Positions 45,501 to 52,610 of a stretch of DNA of 64,000 nucleotides are shown in pieces. The position numbers and the translations under genes were made by a program. The stretch lies in NCBI GenBank assembly GCA_019218365.1, contig JAHUUJ010000001.1, positions 434,001 to 498,000 on the forward strand, given 5' to 3'. The DNA is from Actinomycetaceae bacterium TAE3-ERU4 (GTDB taxonomy: Bacteria; Actinomycetota; Actinomycetes; Actinomycetales; Actinomycetaceae). Each line of letters starts with the position of its first letter. Positions within the stretch are counted from its first letter, which is position 1. Under the pieces are notes generated by a model. That model did no database searches and had not been told where the DNA came from. It saw only the letters and a list, made by a program, of their open reading frames with translations.

Positions 45501-46580
45501 TAAGGCGAGTAAAGCTGTAGGTTAAGTCTATCAAAGGGAAAGGTAACTGATTCCCAGCGTAAGAACTGGCTGGCGGCTCCGTAGTCTAAGTCTATCAAAG
45601 GGAAAGGTAACTGATTCCCAGCGCTACCGCCAACACGAAATCATGATGACTAAGTCTATCAAAGGGAAAGGTAACTGATTCCCAGCTCCAGTTGCCGTTA
45701 GTAGAGAAAGTGTATAAGTCTATCAAAGGGAAAGGTAACTGATTCCCAGCCGGGTGGGTAAAAACCTATAGCGGAATTTAAGTCTATCAAAGGGAAAGGT
45801 AACTGATTCCCAGCCCTCGTATAGGCTCTCAACCTGCGCGTATAAGTCTATCAAAGGGAAAGGTAACTGATTCCCAGCCCTCGTATAGGCTCTCAACCTG
45901 CGCGTATAAGTCTATCAAAGGGAAAGGTAACTGATTCCCAGCCTTGATTTCTTCAGGAGTTAAGCCAGTGTAAGTCTATCAAAGGGAAAGGTAACTGATT
46001 CCCAGCTCACACCAAAGACCAGGTAAGGGGGGTTAAGTCTATCAAAGGGAAAGGTAACTGATTCCCAGCATAGGCAAAGTTCTATACGAAGACTCCGTAA
46101 GTCTATCAAAGGGAAAGGTAACTGATTCCCAGCTTCGGCGTCTAGGGCGGATACTAGCTGTTAAGTCTATCAAAGGGAAAGGTAACTGATTCCCAGCAAA
46201 GTCCCGGCGTTATAACCGCCTTTGCTAAGTCTATCAAAGGGAAAGGTAACTGATTCCCAGCGCATTTTTTCGCGCGCCTCATTAGCGTCTAAGTCTATCA
46301 AAGGGAAAGGTAACTGATTCCCAGCAAAAGTCGCCGCGTAATAGTGGGTCGGTTAAGTCTATCAAAGGGAAAGGTAACTGATTCCCAGCAAAAGTCGCCG
46401 CGTAATAGTGGGTCGGTTAAGTCTATCAAAGGGAAAGGTAACTGATTCCCAGTGCGCGTTTTTATGAGCCGTCTGATTGGGTAAATCTATCAAAGGGAAA
46501 GGTAACTGATTCTTAATCGCGTATTTTCGCCTTGGTGAAGTTTGGTAGGTATGTGAAAGCAAATGTAACCGACTCCCAGC
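42580..46580 (-). CRISPR. Type II-C CRISPR array, 63 repeats and 62 spacers
   Basis: Repeats of 36 bp begin TAAGTCTATCAAAGGG and end AACTGATTCCCAGC on the plus strand. Starts fall every 64 bp from 42580 to 46418, with two 63-bp steps (43092-43155 and 45971-46034), giving 61 near-identical copies. Copy 61 ends in T. Copies 62 (46482) and 63 (46545) are decayed; copy 63 matches at about 24 of 36 positions. Spacers are 28 nt, with two of 27. Spacers 51/52 and 59/60 are identical neighbours. The strand is that of the predicted crRNA, from pairing with tracrRNA. The decayed end is distal to the cas genes, so integration is probably at the cas2 side. Confidence 0.99.
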
Positions 46581-46629
46581 ACTCAACCCAACACTATCTA
46601 GAGAAAAAGTTTCACTTTGGGAACAATGC

Positions 46630-46640
46630 AGTCTATCAAA
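46630..46640 (-). repeat. Orphan fragment of the CRISPR repeat beyond the array
   Basis: AGTCTATCAAA is identical to repeat positions 3-13. It lies 83 bp after the start of repeat 63, out of the 64-bp register. On the minus strand it reads TTTGATAGACT, the part of the repeat that resembles an extended -10 promoter. It may be a remnant repeat or a true promoter for the array's distal end. Confidence 0.45.
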
Positions 46641-46701
46641 CTTTAGTCCTATAGGGTTGATAATTTTCGTTTTTGGTGACCACTACCGCACTCGCAAAAA
46701 T

Positions 46702-46729
46702 TTGTGTTTATGTTGTTAGGGTCTAGAAT
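46702..46729 (+). promoter_or_regulatory. Putative promoter of the nucleobase permease
   Basis: TTGTGT (46702-46707), 16 bp, TAGAAT (46724-46729). This would give a 5' untranslated region of about 125 nt. Confidence 0.45.
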
Positions 46730-46748
46730 GTTTGGCGAGGTTAATGAC

Positions 46749-46802
46749 ATGCAGAGACGTGCCGCCCTCGGAAAGAATGACCTAAGCCAACTGTTTTTGT
46801 AG
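46749..46802 (+). CDS. Possible 17-codon leader peptide
   Basis: ATG at 46749 with GCGAGG 8 nt upstream opens a 17-residue frame (MQRRAALGKNDLSQLFL) ending TAG at 46800, 57 bp before the permease gene. Its ending CTGTTTTTG is U-rich. It could couple translation to expression of the permease, but a chance ORF is possible. Confidence 0.35.
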   Translation: MQRRAALGKNDLSQLFL

Positions 46803-46808
46803 GGGGTA

Positions 46809-46843
46809 TTAGGGCAGCCGGACCGGCGGGCGCCGAAGCCTAA
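46809..46843 (+). promoter_or_regulatory. Structured GC-rich leader element
   Basis: TTAGGGC (46809-46815) can pair with GCCTAA (46838-46843) around an inner CGGC/GCCG hairpin. It sits just before the permease ribosome binding site. No known riboswitch consensus was recognised. Confidence 0.35.
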
Positions 46844-46859
46844 ACCGGAAAGGAAGCTA

Positions 46860-48272
46860 ATGGCCGCCCCTCAAACTGAAAAATCCACAAAACAGGTGGA
46901 AACAAAAAAACATGCTTTTTCCTGGACCCTTCACGGGGACGGATGCAGTATCGCTCCCGGGGAAGTTGTTCTTCCTAATGAGCGCCTGAGCTGGCCCCGT
47001 ACTGTCGGGATTGGTCTCCAGCACGTAATCGCAATGTTCGGGGCGACCTTCCTCGTTCCATTGCTTACCGGGTTTGACCCCGCGACGACCCTGTTCTTTA
47101 CCGGTACGGGAACCATCTTATTCCTGCTGATTACTGCCGGTCGCCTACCTTCCTACCTGGGATCTTCCTTCGCTTTGCTTGCGCCCATTGGTGCTGTTAC
47201 CGGATATGTTGCCTCTGGCGGGAGCCCCCTCGACCCAGCCAAGCAGGCGCTGGCGCAGGGAGGAATTATTGCGGTAGGTGCAACTTTGGCTGTTGTTGGT
47301 CTAATTGTGCACTTTGCCGGCGCTGGTTGGATTGACAAGCTCATGCCCCCAGTCGTTACCGGTGCTATTGTCTCCCTAATTGGGTTTAACCTGGCGCCTG
47401 CCGCCTGGGGAAGTGTGCAGAAAGCACCCGTAACTGCTGTAGTTACAATTATTTCTATCTTGCTGATTACCGTTTTGTTCAAGGGAATTATCGGACGTCT
47501 TTCGATTCTCTTCGGTGTGCTAATCGGTTACGCAACTGCCGCTGTTCGAGGTGAGGTTGACTTCACTAGTATCGGTAACGCCTCCTGGTTTGGAACCCCC
47601 CACTTCCACGCTCCAGCCTTTGACCCCAGCACCCTCGGTCTGTTTATCCCGGTTGTGTTGGTTCTAATTGCCGAGAACGTTGGTCACGTAAAGTCCGTTT
47701 CCGCTATGACTGGTGAAAACCTTGATGATGTCACCGGGCGTGCACTGTTCGCAGACGGTCTTTCCACCGTATTAGCCGGTTCCGGTGGTGGTTCTGGAAC
47801 TACCACCTATGCCGAGAACATTGGTGTTATGGCCGCAACTCGTGTGTACTCGACCGCCGCTTACGTAGTAGCTGCGATGACTGCCCTCGGTCTGTCAATG
47901 CTCCCGAAGTTCGGCGCGCTTATTGCCACTATCCCAGCCGGGGTGCTTGGTGGAGCTGCAACTGTTCTCTACGGAATGATTGGTATGCTAGGTGTCCGTA
48001 TTTGGGTACAGAACCAGGTGGACTTCTCCAACCCGGTAAACCTAAACACCGCCGCTGTTTCCATGATTGTTGCAATCGCTAACTACACCCTGCTAGTCGG
48101 AGACGCCAAGTTTGAAGGAATTGCTCTCGGCTCCGGTGCCGCAATTCTTATCTACCACGTCATGTACTGGATTTCTAAGGTGCGTGGCACCAACCTGGAA
48201 GCCGCCACCCCAGCTTCTGCCCCGGCGGGAACTGACCTGGAATCTGAAGCGTACAAGACTCGTCACCGCTGA
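46860..48272 (+). CDS. Uracil/xanthine permease (NCS2/UraA family)
   Basis: 470 residues with about fourteen helices in the 7+7 inverted-repeat fold. GLQHVIAMFGATFLVPLLTGFDP (helix 1 region), SFALLAPIGAVTGY and the QTTYAENIGV-like segment here read GSGTTTYAENIGVMAATRVYS, with the transport-site Glu in the VLIAENVGHV helix, all mark NCS2 nucleobase/proton symporters. UraA-type (pyrimidine) is more likely than xanthine/uric acid from these motifs. AAAGGAAG precedes the ATG. It is the first gene after the CRISPR array. Confidence 0.93.
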   Translation: MAAPQTEKSTKQVETKKHAFSWTLHGDGCSIAPGEVVLPNERLSWPRTVGIGLQHVIAMFGATFLVPLLTGFDPATTLFFTGTGTILFLLITAGRLPSYLGSSFALLAPIGAVTGYVASGGSPLDPAKQALAQGGIIAVGATLAVVGLIVHFAGAGWIDKLMPPVVTGAIVSLIGFNLAPAAWGSVQKAPVTAVVTIISILLITVLFKGIIGRLSILFGVLIGYATAAVRGEVDFTSIGNASWFGTPHFHAPAFDPSTLGLFIPVVLVLIAENVGHVKSVSAMTGENLDDVTGRALFADGLSTVLAGSGGGSGTTTYAENIGVMAATRVYSTAAYVVAAMTALGLSMLPKFGALIATIPAGVLGGAATVLYGMIGMLGVRIWVQNQVDFSNPVNLNTAAVSMIVAIANYTLLVGDAKFEGIALGSGAAILIYHVMYWISKVRGTNLEAATPASAPAGTDLESEAYKTRHR

Positions 48273-48322
48273 ACTAAAAGGTTTCCCTGTGTGACCACAG
48301 ATAACTAAATAAAACTCAAAAG

Positions 48323-48368
48323 CACTCTACGCCAAAACTTGTCCATGGTTAGGCGTAGAGTGTTTTTT
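48323..48368 (+). terminator. Terminator after the permease
   Basis: CACTCTACGCC (48323-48333) pairs exactly with GGCGTAGAGTG (48352-48362), followed by TTTTTT. Confidence 0.9.
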
Positions 48369-48562
48369 GTGAGTAAATACAAGAAACGAAGGGGTTTTGA
48401 GTTGATTGGAAATCGGAAGATAGTCCATGTATTAGTTCATAAAAATCGGTATAGCTGGGAAAATCTACAAAGTTCCTAGCGTATTTGGGATAAGAGTTCG
48501 CGAGAAAGTACCGTGTTCCTCAAGTGTGGGTAATTTGCGGAAAACTTACATTATCAATTGTA

Positions 48563-48718
48563 ATGTGTGACATCCTCAGCGTAGATTCTTCGGCTAAGGT
48601 TGACGACGCAGAAGCTCTTCTTAAAGATGGTTGAAATCTAGTGTCATTTAAAAGTTGCCTTGAGTTGGTTCGTGAAGCTAAGGGTTGCAATGGTGGTAGC
48701 AATTCGTTTGGTATGTAA
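48563..48718 (+). pseudogene. Possible decayed small gene with internal TGA
   Basis: An ATG at 48563 opens 23 codons (MCDILSVDSSAKVDDAEALLKDG), then TGA (48632), after which the same frame stays open for 27 codons (through SFKSCLELVREAKGCNGG) to TAA at 48716. The residue mix looks protein-like, but there is no good ribosome binding site and no recognisable family. It may be chance. The rest of the 48369-48769 gap shows nothing else. Confidence 0.3.
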
Positions 48719-48769
48719 CTCCACTGGAGTATGGACTTACTGATTCCTTCGCTTTATCAAAGGAAAATT

Positions 48770-49300
48770 ATGAAATCTTCGTCTAAGTCAATTACCCTGA
48801 TAACTTTCATTTGTTCATTAGCTCTAGCGGGCTGTTCAACAAGTTCTTCCTCATCTAGCTAGGGTACTCAGAGTTTGGGAAAACAATCGGATAAGACTAA
48901 TGTAGCGCCGGCTATTAATGTATCTGGTGATAGACCAGACGCTAAAGGAGGCGTCACGAATGGGATATCTGCCAACATCAATTCGGTAGAGTCCATTCCC
49001 GATACTGATACCTTAGTAGTGAAGTTCGACTTGGGTAACGCAGATAAGAAGTCCGAGATTCGTACATCTTCATTCGAAGTTAAGGTTGATGACCTCAAAT
49101 CGGTTGACTGTCCTGCTCCATTTACTCGTCTAAATAAGTCTTTCAAGGAGAATAGCGTTCTACCTGTAGATCCATCTGCCCCCGAACTTGCTTATAGTTC
49201 TCAACAGTTCGCTCAGTGTTTCACATACTCGAAGGCTAAGCTAAATAAGGCCGTTATCCTCCGTGATGGGAAAGAATTAGCGTCGCTACCTCTTAACTGA
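48770..49300 (+). pseudogene. Lipoprotein gene interrupted by an in-frame amber stop
   Basis: ATG at 48770 with AAGGA 6 nt upstream encodes a complete lipoprotein signal (KSITLITFICSLALAGC, lipobox LAGC) and Ser-rich linker. TAG at 48860-48862 is codon 31. The same frame then runs uninterrupted for 145 codons to 49300, with a beta-rich domain (TDTLVVKFDLGNADKKSEIR, VDDLKSVDCP) resembling DUF4352-like extracellular domains and two further Cys. A single nonsense change explains this. A sequencing error or suppression is possible. A restart at TTG 48875 has no ribosome binding site and would lose the export signal. Confidence 0.8.
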
Positions 49301-49398
49301 TTTCTGAACACTCCTAGTTGTTTTAGAAACTTCATTAGCTTAGGGATATCCTTATGCCACTAATAGACATGTGCAATGTATATCCTAAACACTACTAA

Positions 49399-49429
49399 CG
49401 ATGTCCCCACCTAAAAAGCGGGGACATCG
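49399..49429. terminator. Hairpin between the lipoprotein remnant and the arsenate-reductase-like gene
   Basis: CGATGTCCCC (49399-49408) pairs with GGGGACATCG (49420-49429), with an 11-nt A-rich loop. Only a weak T-run follows (CCTATTTTG), so it may be a weak terminator. Confidence 0.55.
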
Positions 49430-49468
49430 TCCTATTTTGCTTCCCCAAATGGGGGATAAACTTGTGGC

Positions 49469-49852
49469 ATGACGAAAAAGACGCTCCTTTTCATTTCCAC
49501 TGGCGGCACCAACTCGGCTTGCGCAGCACTTTTAGTGCGCGCGGCAGGTATCGAAAACATTGAAGCATTCGCAGCCTATACCGATAAGCGAATGCATGAG
49601 GTAGATAAGACTATGGTCACTCTCCTTGCCGAGGATGGCCTTAACCTAGAAGAAGTAACCCCGCTTTACTACGGTGAAGACCTTCTGCGCGAAGCGACCC
49701 ATGTTATCAACCTAGGTACAGGTATTACCGCTGACTTGCCTACTTTTAACTGGGAGACAGAAAGTACCGATGGGCGCAGCATTCCCAGCATTCGTGAGAG
49801 CCTAGAAAAACTCCGTTGGGAGATTAAAAAACTCCTCGATACCCTGCGCTAG
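49469..49852 (+). CDS. Low-molecular-weight phosphatase/ArsC-like protein lacking catalytic residues
   Basis: 127 residues of the LMW phosphatase fold. The start KKTLLFISTGGTNSACAALLVRAAG aligns with the P-loop VxFVCTGNTCRSPMAEALLR of that family, but the nucleophile Cys is Ser (S10) and the phosphate-binding Arg is Ser (S16). ATHVINLGTG, FNWETES and SIRESLEKLRWEIKKLL match the later ArsC-type elements (VxTxGxG, DWxxxDP, IRDxIxxRV). It is therefore probably a pseudo-enzyme with a binding or regulatory role. No arsenic genes are nearby. No clear ribosome binding site. Confidence 0.65.
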   Translation: MTKKTLLFISTGGTNSACAALLVRAAGIENIEAFAAYTDKRMHEVDKTMVTLLAEDGLNLEEVTPLYYGEDLLREATHVINLGTGITADLPTFNWETESTDGRSIPSIRESLEKLRWEIKKLLDTLR

Positions 49853-49930
49853 TTTCTCTGGATACCGAACCTGTAACCGAGAAAACATCGTCTAATGTTT
49901 CCTCGGTGGTAAACCGTTAAACAAAGCTGT

Positions 49931-49969
49931 GAAACTCCCCGCCGTAAGAAAACTTTGGCGGGGAGTTTC
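49931..49969. terminator. Hairpin at the end of lysC
   Basis: GAAACTCCCCGCC (49931-49943) pairs perfectly with GGCGGGGAGTTTC (49957-49969). It lies 4 bp after the lysC stop on the minus strand and serves both converging genes; the T-run is weak. Confidence 0.75.
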
Positions 49970-49972
49970 GGA

Positions 49973-51322
49973 TTATGAGCTAGCTGCGTGGCGTTCTTTT
50001 TCCGTAAGAATGAACTTGTTGTAAATCCGGCGGATTGCTTCTTCGTAATCACGGTTATCAATGCCGATGATGATATCTAACTCGTCAACCGTCTGACTGA
50101 TGGTACGAATGTTAATTCCCGCCATTCCCAGTTCGGCAAAGAAAGCCCCGGAAATACCGTGACGCTGACGCATGCCCCGACCCACAATTGCAAGCATGGC
50201 AATCTTGTCTTCTACCCGCACAGAATCAAAATTCAGCTTGTGTAGTTCGGCAACAATTTCGTGTATCTTTCCCTCCAGCGCATTCGAGGGGGCAATCACG
50301 GTAAACGTATCCACTCCGGCTGGTACAGCCTCGATACTAACCTTGAATTTTTCAAAAATTGCCAACGCCTGCGACATCACTCCCACCTCGGTGGACATGT
50401 GCGAACGCATACAGGTGATGGCGCTAAAGTCCTTACGCCCAGAGATGCCGGTAATGTAGTGCGGCGGGTTCTTCTTGTCCTCGGCGCTACAATCACGCAC
50501 AATCATGGTTCCCGGATTATCCGGCTCGTTGGTGGAACGAATGTTAATCGGAATATCTTTTTCGTGAATCGGGAAAATCGCTTCATCGTGCAGCACGTTC
50601 GCGCCCATGTAGGAAAGCTCGCGCAATTCTAGGTAGGTCAGCCGTTCCACGCGTGGCGGATTGTCTACAATCCGCGGATCGGCAACAAGAATTCCCGGCA
50701 CGTCAGTCCAATTTTCATAAACGTCCGCATCTACCACATTAGCCACAATCGATCCGGTAATATCTGACCCACCACGGGACATAATCTTAATTAAACCGCC
50801 GGGCATGGATCCGTAAAAACCGGGAATTACCGCTCTTTTACCGGGGTTCAGGCGAGCTTTTAGCAATCGGGAGGTCTGCTCCATATCAACCTGTCCCGAA
50901 TAATCAAAGCTAATTACCTCGGCCGCGTCAATAAAATCTGCGTCAAGGAACTCGGCCAAGCAAAGAGAAGTCAAGTATTCTCCCCGCGAGACAAGATAGT
51001 CTACCGAGGCGCCATCGGAAACTTCCGCACGAATGCGGGCTATCTGCCCTTCCACATCAACAGTCAGCCCGAGTTCGTCACGAATCCCCAGATACTTTTG
51101 TGTCAGTAGCGCCCACAGGTGATCACAGGGCACTCCGTACTGTTCGTGCGCGTGGCACAGGTATAAAAGATCGGTCACTTTGTGATCTTCCCGGTCGGAC
51201 TTTCCGCAGGCGGAAGAAACAATAAAACGTCGTCCGGCGTCCGCTTCGATAATCTTTTTAATTTTGCGGAACTGCTTTGCGTTTGCCACCGAGCTGCCGC
51301 CAAATTTTGCTACCTTGATCAT
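49973..51322 (-). CDS. lysC: Aspartate kinase
   Basis: 449 residues, a monofunctional aspartokinase that phosphorylates aspartate at the head of the lysine, threonine and methionine pathway. VAKFGGSSVANAKQ opens the kinase domain; YLVSRGEYLTSL, FDYSGQVD, RGGSDITGS and TDVPGILVADPRIV follow. Two C-terminal ACT repeats (ISAITCMRSHMSTEVGVM region and IVGRGMRQRHGISG) should give feedback control. The start overlaps the hom stop by one base (TGATG). The length and start are unlike the usual 421-residue actinobacterial LysC and recall the firmicute/III-type enzyme. Confidence 0.93.
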   Translation of the reverse strand: MIKVAKFGGSSVANAKQFRKIKKIIEADAGRRFIVSSACGKSDREDHKVTDLLYLCHAHEQYGVPCDHLWALLTQKYLGIRDELGLTVDVEGQIARIRAEVSDGASVDYLVSRGEYLTSLCLAEFLDADFIDAAEVISFDYSGQVDMEQTSRLLKARLNPGKRAVIPGFYGSMPGGLIKIMSRGGSDITGSIVANVVDADVYENWTDVPGILVADPRIVDNPPRVERLTYLELRELSYMGANVLHDEAIFPIHEKDIPINIRSTNEPDNPGTMIVRDCSAEDKKNPPHYITGISGRKDFSAITCMRSHMSTEVGVMSQALAIFEKFKVSIEAVPAGVDTFTVIAPSNALEGKIHEIVAELHKLNFDSVRVEDKIAMLAIVGRGMRQRHGISGAFFAELGMAGINIRTISQTVDELDIIIGIDNRDYEEAIRRIYNKFILTEKERHAASS

Positions 51323-52518
51323 CAGTCTACTTTCGCCGTAAATAAATCTTCTACGTTCAATTTAGAGGTGACTTCCCGGAGTTTTCCCACCGTAATTTCC
51401 TCGGTAATTACCGCTCCGGCGGGTAGTCCCTCCTGCTTTTCTTTAGCAATTTTAAGCCCCTCGTCTTGGAGACGCTGAACCAGGGGAGAAGATGAGCGCA
51501 GATAGAACCGACCAGCCTCCCCACTGTTATCCAGTTTAAGGGCGTTTAGTCCCTCGTCTACTAAAGGGGGAGCAAGCTGCGAGAGGCGGGTGCCGTGAAT
51601 CTGCAAATCTACCAAATCTTGGACGATAGCAAACGCGGTGGGGAGCGAACCTGCCCCCTGTGCCAAATAGCTACTTTTGCCGAGGTAAGAACTTTCTACC
51701 ACCCCGCAATTGTAGTTTTCGCCCACGTGGCTAAGTGGGTTGTCCGGGCGGGTAAAAACGGGAATTACAACGGTGCTTATGCTTTTAGTTCCCACTCGTT
51801 TAGCCTGTCCCACAAACTTTAAGGTAAGCCCATTTTGACGACCCCATTCGATGTCTTCAGAGCGCACGTTACTTAAACCCCAAGCTGGAATCTCCTCGGG
51901 CCTAAGGTGGGTTCCCCAAGCCAGGTTAGCTGACAGGGCGCACTTGTATGCCACGTCATTTCCGGCGAGGTCATCGCTTGGATCGGCCTCGGCATATCCC
52001 TTTTCCTGTGCCTGTTTTAGTGCCTGAGTAAAACTTTTACCATGTTTTTCCATCTGGTCGAGCAGATAGTTTGTGGTTCCGTTAAAAATCCCGTAGACCC
52101 CTTCGATTTCATCGGTTTGCTTAATTAGAGCGAGGTTGCGCAACCAGGGGATACCGCCCCCCACCGTAGCTTCGAACAAAAAACGTACGTCGTGTTTTCG
52201 TGCGAGTTCAGTTAGTTCCAGATAGTGGGTGGCCACCAATTTCTTATTGGCGCTTACGACGGGAATCTGGTGTTCTAGGGCTGTGGTGATAAGGGGGAGT
52301 GGCCCGTCTATTCCGCCGGCGCACTCGATAAGCACATCAAAGTTGGCGGCAAAAAACTCTGCCGGGTCCGTGGTGAAACGAGAGTCTGAACTCTTACGCG
52401 GGGAACGAGTGAGAATCTTGGTTACCTGCATGCCAGCAGTTGTGGGGGTGGACTGTGCGTCAATAATTTGGGTTACCCCCTGCCCGACAGTTCCATGTCC
52501 CAGTAGACCAATTTTCAT
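51322..52518 (-). CDS. hom: Homoserine dehydrogenase
   Basis: 398 residues. GLLGHGTVGQGV is the nucleotide-binding Rossmann loop; VVSANKKLVA and the FEATVGGGIPWLRNL segment with the catalytic Lys region, and GYAEADPSDDLAGNDVAYKCAL, are the family hallmarks. It makes homoserine for threonine and methionine. No C-terminal ACT domain is evident beyond a short tail, so feedback by threonine on this subunit may be weak. It is coupled to lysC and divergent from thrC. Confidence 0.94.
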   Translation of the reverse strand: MKIGLLGHGTVGQGVTQIIDAQSTPTTAGMQVTKILTRSPRKSSDSRFTTDPAEFFAANFDVLIECAGGIDGPLPLITTALEHQIPVVSANKKLVATHYLELTELARKHDVRFLFEATVGGGIPWLRNLALIKQTDEIEGVYGIFNGTTNYLLDQMEKHGKSFTQALKQAQEKGYAEADPSDDLAGNDVAYKCALSANLAWGTHLRPEEIPAWGLSNVRSEDIEWGRQNGLTLKFVGQAKRVGTKSISTVVIPVFTRPDNPLSHVGENYNCGVVESSYLGKSSYLAQGAGSLPTAFAIVQDLVDLQIHGTRLSQLAPPLVDEGLNALKLDNSGEAGRFYLRSSSPLVQRLQDEGLKIAKEKQEGLPAGAVITEEITVGKLREVTSKLNVEDLFTAKVD

Positions 52519-52547
52519 AACTACCCCTAAAAGTGTGCGTATTTAGC

Positions 52548-52559
52548 GTACAGTTGTAC
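52548..52559. promoter_or_regulatory. Palindrome in the hom/thrC divergent region
   Basis: GTACAGTTGTAC is an inverted repeat (arms GTAC, 4-nt centre) midway between the divergent hom and thrC genes. Its position suits a shared operator for the threonine pathway. Confidence 0.35.
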
Positions 52560-52610
52560 ACTTACAAGGAACAACATAACGTGTTTTCTAAAAAACCTCA
52601 AGGAGAACAG

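Noticed and set aside
42580-46580. Self-targeting spacers against genes in this window
   Set aside because: Reading the spacers against the window gave no match, but this was by eye and cannot rule out targets elsewhere in the genome.
43036-46586. Minus-strand open frames inside the CRISPR array that repeat the peptide WESVTFPFDRL
   Set aside because: They are translations of the repeat with spacers between; the stops differ by spacer and there is no gene-like start or ribosome binding site.
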